NCBI GenBank assembly: GCA_902773035.1
Contig: CACYDB010000008.1
Span: 1 to 36,417 of the forward strand
Source: an uncultured Ruminococcus sp.
GTDB lineage: Bacteria; Bacillota; Clostridia; Oscillospirales; Acutalibacteraceae
Direction of reading: 5' to 3'
Length of the DNA: 36,417 bases
Positions within the stretch are counted from its first letter, which is position 1; every line of letters starts with the position of its first letter. The notes under the pieces are model-generated. The model made no database searches, was not told the origin of the DNA, and saw only the letters and a program-made list of their open reading frames with translations. Below, piece by piece: positions 30,284 to 36,417 of the stretch. The position numbers were made by a program, and so were the translations under genes.

Positions 30284-31282
30284 ATGCAGCACAAAGTAGA
30301 TAATGTCAATTTATTCGAGGACAACGGCGACGTTATCGTCGGAGGATGGTCGCGCGAGCGCATCTTTGAATACAACAAAAAGGATTACCCCGCTCCCAAT
30401 AAGCTCACCGAAAAGGATTCCTACTTCCTCTCAAACGGCGATATGGGCTTTTATCTCGGGGTTGAAACGCTCGGCTCGGAGCTTGCTGTCAGGATAGTTT
30501 TGATCGACTACAAGTCGGGAGAGATCGTTCGCGACAGCGTCTCGAAAAAGCTCGTCCTCGACCTCACTCCCCTGCCTCAGTACGAGGGCATGGGCGAGTT
30601 CTCCTACACAGATAAAAAAATCGCCCTCACGCTCACGAACACCGTGGACGGAAGGTACATCAAGTGCGATTTTATCGACTTCAATAATTACAAAAACCTG
30701 TTCGTAAAGGTATTTGTCAAGAACGGCGAGGGCAACAGTATGAATATGCTCGCTCCCTTTGACGAAAACCACAAATGCTTCTACTTCAAGCGCTTTGTGC
30801 CGACCTTCACCGCGAACGGAGTCGTGAGATTCGGCGGCACCGACTACAACCTCACCGACGAAAACAGCTTCGTCTACCTCAGTCTGAGCCGTTACGCGCT
30901 GTTCAAGCATCAGGGCTACCAGTCGCTCAACGCGGTATTTCCTCTCGGAAGCCACAGATTCGCGATCAATCTTGCCGCAAAGGTCGGCAATAATAAAAAA
31001 GGCAGCGAGAACTGCTATTTCCTCGACGGAAAGCTTTACAAGGTCGGCAGACTAAAGGTATCGGGCGACGAGCGTAAGCCGGGGGAGGAATGGAAATTCG
31101 AGACTCTTGACGAAAGAATAAGTCTCACCTTCTCACCCGACAGCGACGATCACGGACTCCAGACCTGCAAATGCGACAGGCTGACGTTCATCTTCGGAAC
31201 CCTGAACGGAACTCTTGAAAATGACGAGGTCAGGCTGAGGGTTCGCGACAAAAAGGCTCATATGGTTTTTGTTAACATCTGA
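30284..31282 (+). CDS. DUF2804-like protein
   Basis: 332 residues, cytoplasmic (no signal or membrane helix), dominated by beta strands. Features recall the DUF2804 family: a tripartite arrangement with the early Gly-Gly-Trp (VGGWSRERIFEYNK), FKRFVPTFTANGVVRFGG, the aromatic-rich RYALFKHQGYQSLNAVFPLG and the ending LTFIFGTLNGTLENDEVRL. These proteins are predicted lipocalin-like or hydroxyneurosporene-synthase-like barrels of unknown function. The assignment rests on pattern memory, so it is tentative. ATG follows AAAGGACGG. It appears monocistronic, converging on the next gene. Confidence 0.65.
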   Translation: MQHKVDNVNLFEDNGDVIVGGWSRERIFEYNKKDYPAPNKLTEKDSYFLSNGDMGFYLGVETLGSELAVRIVLIDYKSGEIVRDSVSKKLVLDLTPLPQYEGMGEFSYTDKKIALTLTNTVDGRYIKCDFIDFNNYKNLFVKVFVKNGEGNSMNMLAPFDENHKCFYFKRFVPTFTANGVVRFGGTDYNLTDENSFVYLSLSRYALFKHQGYQSLNAVFPLGSHRFAINLAAKVGNNKKGSENCYFLDGKLYKVGRLKVSGDERKPGEEWKFETLDERISLTFSPDSDDHGLQTCKCDRLTFIFGTLNGTLENDEVRLRVRDKKAHMVFVNI

Positions 31283-31285
31283 ATA

Positions 31286-31322
31286 AATAAAAAATACGGG
31301 CGGAGAGTTGAACTCTCCGCCC
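31286..31322 (-). terminator. Terminator of the 31338-31793 gene
   Basis: GGGCGGAGAG (31298-31307), 5-nt loop, CTCTCCGCCC (31313-31322), followed on the minus strand by GTATTTTTTATTT. It may also act for the convergent DUF2804-like gene, although the T tract in that direction is poor. Confidence 0.88.
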
Positions 31323-31337
31323 AAAACCATTTTCAGA

Positions 31338-31793
31338 TCAACTTTTAAGGTATCTCGCGAAGATGCCCATTACGGATAAAAACGCCGATACAAGATAAAG
31401 AATCATCGCGCACATTGAGCCGAAGCACAAAAACCTCGCGCCTACAAAAAGAATTAGACAGATTATTCCCGCCGTGCAGCAAATAAGCGTAACAACGTTT
31501 TTGAGATTATAATATCTGTCGAAAATCTGAAAGCCCAGCGCGACAAGCGGAATCACGAGGAAAGAGATAAAGCAAAGTCCCATAACCGTGAGAGCCTGCT
31601 CAGTCTGCGCGTTGCCCGTCGAGGCTCCGATATTTGAAATCATATCAAGCACCGTAAACGTGCTCTGCTTATACTGCGGAAGAATAACTCCGCCCCAGAC
31701 GTACGGCCATGTTGTCAAGAAAAGCTGAAGCATAAACAGGATAATCTGTATCACCCTGATCGCCTTTGTTGTTTTATTCTCTACCTTTAGCAT
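31338..31793 (-). CDS. Four-helix membrane protein of unknown function
   Basis: 151 residues, mostly hydrophobic. Helices at about 14-36, 66-88, 97-117 and 122-147, with short polar loops (NIGASTGNAQTEQ outside or inside uncertain). No catalytic motifs are seen and no family is recognised. ATG follows AGGAGAACTAAA. It is divergent from the GH13 gene, with promoters whose -35 hexamers overlap, so the two may be regulated against one another. Confidence 0.75.
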   Translation of the reverse strand: MLKVENKTTKAIRVIQIILFMLQLFLTTWPYVWGGVILPQYKQSTFTVLDMISNIGASTGNAQTEQALTVMGLCFISFLVIPLVALGFQIFDRYYNLKNVVTLICCTAGIICLILFVGARFLCFGSMCAMILYLVSAFLSVMGIFARYLKS

Positions 31794-31842
31794 TTTAGTT
31801 CTCCTAAAGAAAAATATTTGGTTGTTTTACACAACGATATGT

Positions 31843-31871
31843 ATTATATCATAAAAATCCGTCTTGCACAA
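31843..31871 (-). promoter_or_regulatory. Promoter for the four-helix membrane protein
   Basis: TTGTGC (31866-31871), 17-nt spacer, TATAAT (31843-31848) on the minus strand. The -35 overlaps that of the divergent promoter. Confidence 0.6.
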
Positions 31872-31892
31872 TAGTCAAATTTATGATAATAT
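31864..31892 (+). promoter_or_regulatory. Promoter for the GH13 gene
   Basis: TTGCAC (31864-31869), 17-nt spacer, TAATAT (31887-31892). Overlap with the opposite -35 means both cannot be occupied at once. Confidence 0.6.
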
Positions 31893-31927
31893 ATTTTTGT
31901 AATTTTTGTTATTATGAAGGTGATATG

Positions 31928-33547
31928 ATGAACTGGACTAAAGAAGCTGTAATGTACAACATTTATCCGCTCGGGTTCTGCGGAGCTCCGCGCGAGAATG
32001 ACTTCAACCTCAATTACAGACTCGATAAAATATACGACTGGATTGACAATTTCCGCAAGCTCGGCATCAACACGATTGTCTTCAATCCCGTTTTTGAGAG
32101 CACGCGCCACGGCTATGACACTATCGACTACTACAAAATCGACAGCCGTCTCGGCGACAACGCTTCATTCAAGAAAATCTGCGATACCCTCCACAAGAAC
32201 GGTATCCGCGTAATTCTCGACGGCGTTTTCAACCACGTCGGACGTGATTTCTTCGCCTTTAAGGACGTTCAGAAAAACCGCGAGAGCTCACCCTACTGCT
32301 CATGGTTTATGAACCTCAACTTCGGCGGCAACAACCACTATAACGACGGCTTTTGCTATGAGGGCTGGGCGGGTCACATCGACCTCGTAAAGCTCAACCT
32401 TGACAACAAGCAGGTCACAGACCACCTTATCGGAGCCGTTAAATTCTGGATCGACGAGTTCAAAATCGACGGTCTGCGTCTTGACGCCGCGGACGTTATT
32501 AATCTTGATTTCTTCAAGCAGCTTCGCAACACATGTATCAGCGTAAAGCCTGATTTCTGGCTCTACGGCGAGGTTGTCGGAGGCGACTACAACCGCTGGG
32601 CTAACGAGACCACCCTCCACTCAGTCACAAACTACGAGTGCTACAAGGGCATCTACTCCAGCCACAACGACCACAACTACTTTGAAATCGCTCATTCCCT
32701 CAACCGCCAGTTCGGCAACGGAGGAATTTACCGCAACATCTACACCTTCAACTTCGCGGATAACCACGACGTAAACCGCGTCGCGAGTATGCTCAAGGAG
32801 CAGGAACACCTCCTGAACGTCTACACTATCCTCTACACAATGCCGGGCGTGCCGTGCATTTACTACGGCAGCGAATGGGGCATCAAGGGCACCCGCACGC
32901 GCACAAGCGACTACGAGCTGCGCCCCTGCCTCGATATAGACAACATTCCCGATCCTAACTACAAGCTTTACAACCACCTGTGCAAGCTCGGCAGAATCAG
33001 AAAGGCTCTGCCCGCCCTGCAAATAGGCGATTTTGAGAATGTTAACATCCGCAACGAACAGCTTGTATACAAGCGCAAATGCGGCAATCAGTGCGTATAC
33101 GTCGCGCTCAACCTCAGTCAGAACCCGTATGAGATCGACTTCAACACCGACGGCGGCGGATTCCTCACCGACGTGCTCACGGGCGATAATTTCAGAACCG
33201 AGGGCTACGCCAGGATCCCGCTGGAGCCGTTCTCGTCGAGAATACTTCTCCTCGGCGACGGAAACGTTGAGATAACCGCCGACGACGGCGACGAGCTTGT
33301 CGAGCCGATCAAAGAAACAAAGCAGATCCTCAAGCCCGAGCCCGTTCAAATCGCGAAATACCGTCATTACAAGGGCGGCGAGTACGAGGTGATCGGAATC
33401 GCCAAGGACTGCGACACCGAAAAAGAGGTCGTAGTATACAGAGCGCTCTACGGCGACAAGGTTATGTGGGTACGCGACAAAGAGGAATTTGAGGAAATAA
33501 TCGAGAGAGACGGCGTAAAGCTGAGAAGATTCACGCGTATAGACTAA
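31928..33547 (+). CDS. GH13 alpha-amylase family hydrolase with C-terminal DUF1653-like domain
   Basis: 539 residues, no signal peptide, so it probably acts on imported malto-oligosaccharides. GH13 regions are intact: VILDGVFNHVG (Asp98 to His103), DGLRLDAADV with nucleophile Asp186, WLYGEVVGG with acid/base Glu215 and FADNHDV with Asp281. A beta-sandwich domain C follows (about 375-455). The last 60 residues (about 477-539, KYRHYKGGEYEVIGIAKD, VVVYRALYGD, MWVRDKEEF) match the DUF1653 domain, normally a separate small protein. Of two adjacent ATG codons (31925, 31928) the second has better spacing (7 nt) from GAAGG. Exact subfamily and product are not assigned. Confidence 0.9.
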   Translation: MNWTKEAVMYNIYPLGFCGAPRENDFNLNYRLDKIYDWIDNFRKLGINTIVFNPVFESTRHGYDTIDYYKIDSRLGDNASFKKICDTLHKNGIRVILDGVFNHVGRDFFAFKDVQKNRESSPYCSWFMNLNFGGNNHYNDGFCYEGWAGHIDLVKLNLDNKQVTDHLIGAVKFWIDEFKIDGLRLDAADVINLDFFKQLRNTCISVKPDFWLYGEVVGGDYNRWANETTLHSVTNYECYKGIYSSHNDHNYFEIAHSLNRQFGNGGIYRNIYTFNFADNHDVNRVASMLKEQEHLLNVYTILYTMPGVPCIYYGSEWGIKGTRTRTSDYELRPCLDIDNIPDPNYKLYNHLCKLGRIRKALPALQIGDFENVNIRNEQLVYKRKCGNQCVYVALNLSQNPYEIDFNTDGGGFLTDVLTGDNFRTEGYARIPLEPFSSRILLLGDGNVEITADDGDELVEPIKETKQILKPEPVQIAKYRHYKGGEYEVIGIAKDCDTEKEVVVYRALYGDKVMWVRDKEEFEEIIERDGVKLRRFTRID

Positions 33548-33554
33548 AAAATCA

Positions 33555-33581
33555 GCCCCTTGGAACTCCAAGGGGCGTTTT
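33555..33581 (+). terminator. Terminator of the GH13 gene
   Basis: GCCCCTTGG (33555-33563), AACT loop, CCAAGGGGC (33568-33576), GTTTTC. Probably usable in both directions, as the opposite strand has an adjacent T run. Confidence 0.9.
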
Positions 33582-33606
33582 CATATCCGATTATCGGCAA
33601 GATATA

Positions 33607-33885
33607 TCAGTCTTTTTTATTTCCGACCGAATACGGATTCTTGTTTTCCTTAACGATGTCAGCCTCAGCCGTATCAGCTCCCCAGCGCGCGAAAACTATC
33701 ACAAGATACCACAGCAATCCGCCGAGAAGCCACGCCGCGAGCGTAAGCCAGAACCAGAATATCGGCAGTCCGAACACAAAGTGACAGATAAGCGTCGCCC
33801 ACATCGGCACCGAGCATACCCACGAGCTGACCCTCAAAAACAGAAAGAATAAAAGTCCCGAAACAAAGCCTACGAATCTACTCAT
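33607..33885 (-). CDS. Small membrane protein of unknown function
   Basis: 92 residues with two to three hydrophobic helices (about 5-20, 28-45 and 46-67), very rich in Trp and Phe (FVFGLPIFWFWLTLAAWLLG), and a polar C-terminus with DTAEADIVKENKNPYS. It has a strong GGAGG ribosome binding site before ATG. No family is recognised. It lies downstream of the LCP gene but behind a hairpin terminator. Confidence 0.72.
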   Translation of the reverse strand: MSRFVGFVSGLLFFLFLRVSSWVCSVPMWATLICHFVFGLPIFWFWLTLAAWLLGGLLWYLVIVFARWGADTAEADIVKENKNPYSVGNKKD

Positions 33886-33910
33886 ATCTTTTCCTCCGAA
33901 TTATATTAAA

Positions 33911-33945
33911 CAGAATAAATGCGGACAAGCAAAGACTTGTCCGCA
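33911..33945 (-). terminator. Terminator of the LCP gene
   Basis: TGCGGACAAG (33920-33929), 6-nt loop, CTTGTCCGCA (33936-33945), followed on the minus strand by TTTATTCTG. Confidence 0.85.
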
Positions 33946-33954
33946 ATTTCATTA

Positions 33955-35070
33955 TCAGGTTGTTTCAAGCAGCTTGCCGAAGATAAACTTGGCGAACTTC
34001 TTGCGGCAGAGATCCATATCGTTGATCTGGATACAGGAGCCTGCCACGGGGTCGGTGTAGTATGACCACAAGCCATCCTGCGGGATCGTGTACTGCTTAA
34101 CCTTGTACTTCATATAAGACATAGCGTGAGTAACAAGTCCCGTGATCTCATCCTTCTTGAGATTTGTTGTTACCAGAGGACCTACGTCGGATACCATCTG
34201 GATAATCTGCGGAAGAGAAGCGTTCCTTACGCTGTCAAATACAGTCTCGAGAAGCTTTCTCTGACGTGAGGTACGATCCCAGTCGTCGCCGCCCTGAACA
34301 CCCTCGTAGCCTCGGTCACGCGCGTACCAGAGAGCCTGCTGACCTGTAAGAGTGATCTTTCCGGCTTTCTCTTCAAGGAGGTGAGCCTTGTTTGTCTGAT
34401 GGTTGATGTACATCTGATAGTTGATGTACGCGACCTCGTCGGCGTCGAGCTCTATTTCAAGACCGCCGAGAACGTCGATGATCTTCTTAAAGCTTGTGAA
34501 GTCAACAACTGCGTAGCGGTCAACCTTAACGCCGAAGTTAGCTTCGATCGTGCGTATTGAGAGCGACGCGCCGCCCAGCGAGTAAGAAGCGTTCATCTTG
34601 TTGTAGCCGTAGCCGGGAATATAAACGTAGGTATCACGCTGGAAGGATGTGAGCTTGATGCTCTTTGAGTAGTTGTCGATGGACGCCATAATCATTGAGT
34701 CGGAGCGTCCCGTTGAGCCCTTGGAGTGATTATCCTCACCGAAGAGCATAACGTTGAGTATTTTTGAGTCGGAGAGCAGGTCGGTATCCGTAACCGCCGT
34801 GTTAAAGTCTCCGGGCTCCTCACTGCCCTCAGCCTTAGTGGCGGCAGTTGCTTTTGTAGCCTTTGTTTCGTCGCCTGCGAACTGAAGTGAATCAAGCGCG
34901 TTGTAGTAGTAAATCATTCCCGCGCCGGAAACCATACAGAGTACAGCCAGAACTATCGCGATAGCGCGGCGGACTCTGCCCTTTTTCTTGTACAGCTTAA
35001 CAACCTGTGTGCCTGAGTTGATGTCAACAAAGTCGGAATGGTTGTCAGCGGTGTTTCTTGTGCGTGCCAT
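33955..35070 (-). CDS. LytR-CpsA-Psr (LCP) family protein
   Basis: 371 residues. LCP enzymes transfer wall teichoic acid or capsule-type polymers from lipid carriers to peptidoglycan. A short cytoplasmic N-terminus, one membrane helix (about 35-55) and a Thr/Ala-rich spacer (about 65-95) precede the LCP domain. Landmarks are LNVMLFGEDNHSKGSTGRSDSM in two parts (LNVMLFGEDN; GRSDSMI), the Arg-Asp of TSFQRDTYVYIPG, KMNASYSLGG, and QQALWYARDR followed by DDWDRTSRQRKLL. These arginines and aspartates bind the pyrophosphate. ATG follows AAGGGGATG. It stands alone. Confidence 0.93.
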   Translation of the reverse strand: MARTRNTADNHSDFVDINSGTQVVKLYKKKGRVRRAIAIVLAVLCMVSGAGMIYYYNALDSLQFAGDETKATKATAATKAEGSEEPGDFNTAVTDTDLLSDSKILNVMLFGEDNHSKGSTGRSDSMIMASIDNYSKSIKLTSFQRDTYVYIPGYGYNKMNASYSLGGASLSIRTIEANFGVKVDRYAVVDFTSFKKIIDVLGGLEIELDADEVAYINYQMYINHQTNKAHLLEEKAGKITLTGQQALWYARDRGYEGVQGGDDWDRTSRQRKLLETVFDSVRNASLPQIIQMVSDVGPLVTTNLKKDEITGLVTHAMSYMKYKVKQYTIPQDGLWSYYTDPVAGSCIQINDMDLCRKKFAKFIFGKLLETT

Positions 35071-35114
35071 TATAGCATCCCCTTATTATCTGAAATTTCC
35101 TATAATTCGACATT

Positions 35115-35143
35115 ATAATATAGGATAGTATAACATAGTACAA
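35115..35143 (-). promoter_or_regulatory. Likely promoter for the LCP gene
   Basis: TTGTAC (35138-35143), 17-nt spacer, TATTAT (35115-35120) on the minus strand; other TATAAT-like sequences nearby make the choice uncertain. Confidence 0.45.
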
Positions 35144-35291
35144 TACGTGTTATTATTCCATAAAAGAATATAACTCTATTGTCATATTTTCTATACAATA
35201 AAGTAGTGTCGAAAAACGGGGAAAAAGTTTCAGATTTTTTTATTTTTTTCTCTCGAGCAGATAGGTTTTATTTGAAAATAACCGTCTCTTG

Positions 35292-35425
35292 TCCCGACAG
35301 AAAAGGCTCTGCTATAGATTACCTTGGCTATTCTCTAATTTAACTTCTGCTTGAATATCCCGACAGAATCGCTCTGCTTTGGGTTACTTCGGCTGTTCTT
35401 TAATAAGGTTCCTGCTTTGCATAAC
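35292..35425. repeat. Two tandem degenerate copies of a roughly 66-bp unit
   Basis: Copy 1 (35292-35357) and copy 2 (35358-35425) both start TCCCGACAGAA and share GCTCTGCT, GGTTAC/GATTAC, GGCT, TTCT and TAAT blocks. Identity is roughly three quarters by eye. Each contains a CAGA...TCTG hairpin. Lies in the 565-nt gene-free space between the divergent LCP and secreted-protein genes; the rest of that space is promoters and AT-rich DNA. Confidence 0.6.
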
Positions 35426-35526
35426 AAAAACAGATACTTGCAGTGATAAATTATGTTCACAGAAAAGTGTTAATTATTTTGTGATTATTCTATAAAAATA
35501 TGTCAAGTTTTTTACACATCGAGATA

Positions 35527-35555
35527 TTGAATACTTTTAGAAAATATAGTATAAT
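35527..35555 (+). promoter_or_regulatory. Promoter for the secreted repeat protein
   Basis: TTGAAT (35527-35532), 17-nt spacer, TATAAT (35550-35555), about 80 nt before the start codon. Confidence 0.75.
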
Positions 35556-35635
35556 ATAAATTATTTAAGAAAGGTTTTCATAAATGTTTCCAGTTGCAAT
35601 ATTGTAATATATAACCATATAAAAGGAGCATCACA

Positions 35636-36417
35636 ATGAAAAAAGTTTTTACTTTAATCTTTTCGATTGCATTGATTTTTGCAATGATTATGAGCGTTAA
35701 TTCTTTAAGCTACACTATCCCCGGAAGCGGCGGCGCTCCCATAGTCTTGAAGTTTTATATTGACGAAAACAAGACGGACACTACGTCCTTTACTCAGATG
35801 AATCTAAGGGTTAATTGGCGCTTTGGAATCACCTCTCATATAAAGGGAGGATTGATTAAAGCCGAAAGCGGCGTTGAAAACTCAATTATAAAATCTTCCG
35901 AAGATAATACAAGAGGAAGAACATCTTTTACTTTCAACTCGGACAAAGGAATCACACTAGACCCCGGAAAGCCCTTTTTAACAATAACCTTTTCATCAAA
36001 AGCGGAGTATAATAACCTGAACGTACAATACTATATTGTCGGAGATTTTTTTGGTATTGACGGGAAAAACTACGCGGATAAGAATATTATAACTACAGAA
36101 TTAAGAAACGATAATTCAAGCGAGGAAACAACATACGCAACACAAGGCGTTGTAACAAATATAAATATTGAAAAGCTGACGGGAGTAGCATACGAGGAGC
36201 CCGTCGAAGAAACAACAAGCATTCAGCCGCAAGCTACTGAACCAAGTGAAACCTTTACCGCTACACAGCCTGTCAGGAAAACTACAGAAGCAGCCGAAAA
36301 GTTATCAAAGAAGAAGATAAACCCGATGACGGTTACGGTTAAAACCAAGACAGTTAAGGCAAAGAAGCTCAAGATTAAAAAACAGTCCGTTAAGCCGCTT
36401 ACTATTACAAAGGCTCA
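35636..36417 (+). CDS. Secreted surface-type protein with Lys-rich repeat region (3' end cut by window edge)
   Basis: 260 codons are present. MKKVFTLIFSIALIFAMIMS is a Sec signal peptide (cleavage about residue 20-25). The first mature domain (about 30-165) is strand-rich and has features that recall cohesin-like or CBM-like sandwiches (FYIDENKTDTTSFTQMNLRV, RTSFTFNSDKGITLDPGKPF, LTITFSSKAEY), an inference only. A Thr/Glu/Pro-rich linker follows (about 175-225). The final part (NPMTVTVKTKTVKAKKLKIK) matches the Lys/Val/Thr-rich repeat found in many Firmicutes surface proteins and continues past the window. ATG follows AAAGGAG. Codon use is more A/T-rich than in the housekeeping genes. Confidence 0.85.
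   Translation, partial: MKKVFTLIFSIALIFAMIMSVNSLSYTIPGSGGAPIVLKFYIDENKTDTTSFTQMNLRVNWRFGITSHIKGGLIKAESGVENSIIKSSEDNTRGRTSFTFNSDKGITLDPGKPFLTITFSSKAEYNNLNVQYYIVGDFFGIDGKNYADKNIITTELRNDNSSEETTYATQGVVTNINIEKLTGVAYEEPVEETTSIQPQATEPSETFTATQPVRKTTEAAEKLSKKKINPMTVTVKTKTVKAKKLKIKKQSVKPLTITKA

Noticed and set aside
32621..33571. 316-residue minus-strand ORF antisense to the GH13 gene
   Set aside because: Shadow of the catalytic domain; low-complexity Val/Ala composition and no RBS.

Overview
The window reads as chromosome of a spore-forming, Gram-positive Clostridia species, most likely a Ruminococcus-type member of the Oscillospiraceae. The evidence is the rpmG-secE-nusG order, a SpoIIIE/FtsK translocase, an energy-coupling factor (ECF) transporter core, a LytR-CpsA-Psr protein, a ClpE-type chaperone, a BspA-type leucine-rich-repeat lipoprotein and strong sigma-A promoters (TTGACA-17-TATAAT). 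Almost all genes from 1 to 30143 lie on the minus strand. No prophage, integrase, transposase gene or CRISPR array is visible.

Layout. 1-1067: transcription/translation cluster rpmG-secE-nusG (nusG runs off the left edge) with its promoter. 1123-1917: unknown protein. 1986-10075: likely operon, transcribed leftward, rsmF, rsmA/ksgA, two small membrane proteins, uppP, spoIIIE/ftsK and a YgiQ-type radical SAM gene. 10136-10243: a 35-residue Asn/Lys/Gln-rich protein on the plus strand, missed by length cut-offs. 10305-12318: LUD-domain protein, amidase, and a divergent rubrerythrin. 12319-15150: islands of accessory DNA with an AT-rich lipoprotein, a tRNA-Gly(TCC) followed by a repeat element whose ends mimic that tRNA, and an LRR lipoprotein. 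15172-28000: long leftward gene chain ruvC, ruvA, ruvB, RlmI-like methyltransferase, ecfA1, ecfA2, ecfT, truA, DUF5711-like, cvpA, pgsA, clpE and a phosphoribosyltransferase-like gene. It is interrupted only by repeat-like leaders. 28157-30143: O-antigen-ligase-like membrane protein and a small lipoprotein. 30284-33885: DUF2804-like protein, a membrane protein, a GH13 alpha-amylase-type enzyme with an unusual C-terminal domain, and a small membrane protein. 33955-36417: LytR-CpsA-Psr protein and the start of a secreted repeat protein that runs off the right edge.

The housekeeping genes form coherent units: Holliday-junction processing (RuvABC), uptake energising (EcfA1-A2-T), rRNA and tRNA modification (RsmA, RsmF, TruA), envelope synthesis (UppP, PgsA, LCP) and protein quality control (ClpE).

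The most unusual features are non-coding. A roughly 100-nt repeat occurs three times, once in the DUF5711 leader and twice in tandem in the ruvB leader. Its 3' end each time precedes the gene and includes or abuts the ribosome binding site, and it has complementary arms, so it is a candidate structured RNA. A 275-bp terminal-inverted-repeat element supplies the last codons of clpE. A 142-nt element next to tRNA-Gly ends in copies of the tRNA acceptor stem and CCA. Among proteins, the GH13-DUF1653 fusion, the phosphoribosyltransferase without its acidic pair and the amidase without its first zinc-ligand histidine deserve attention.
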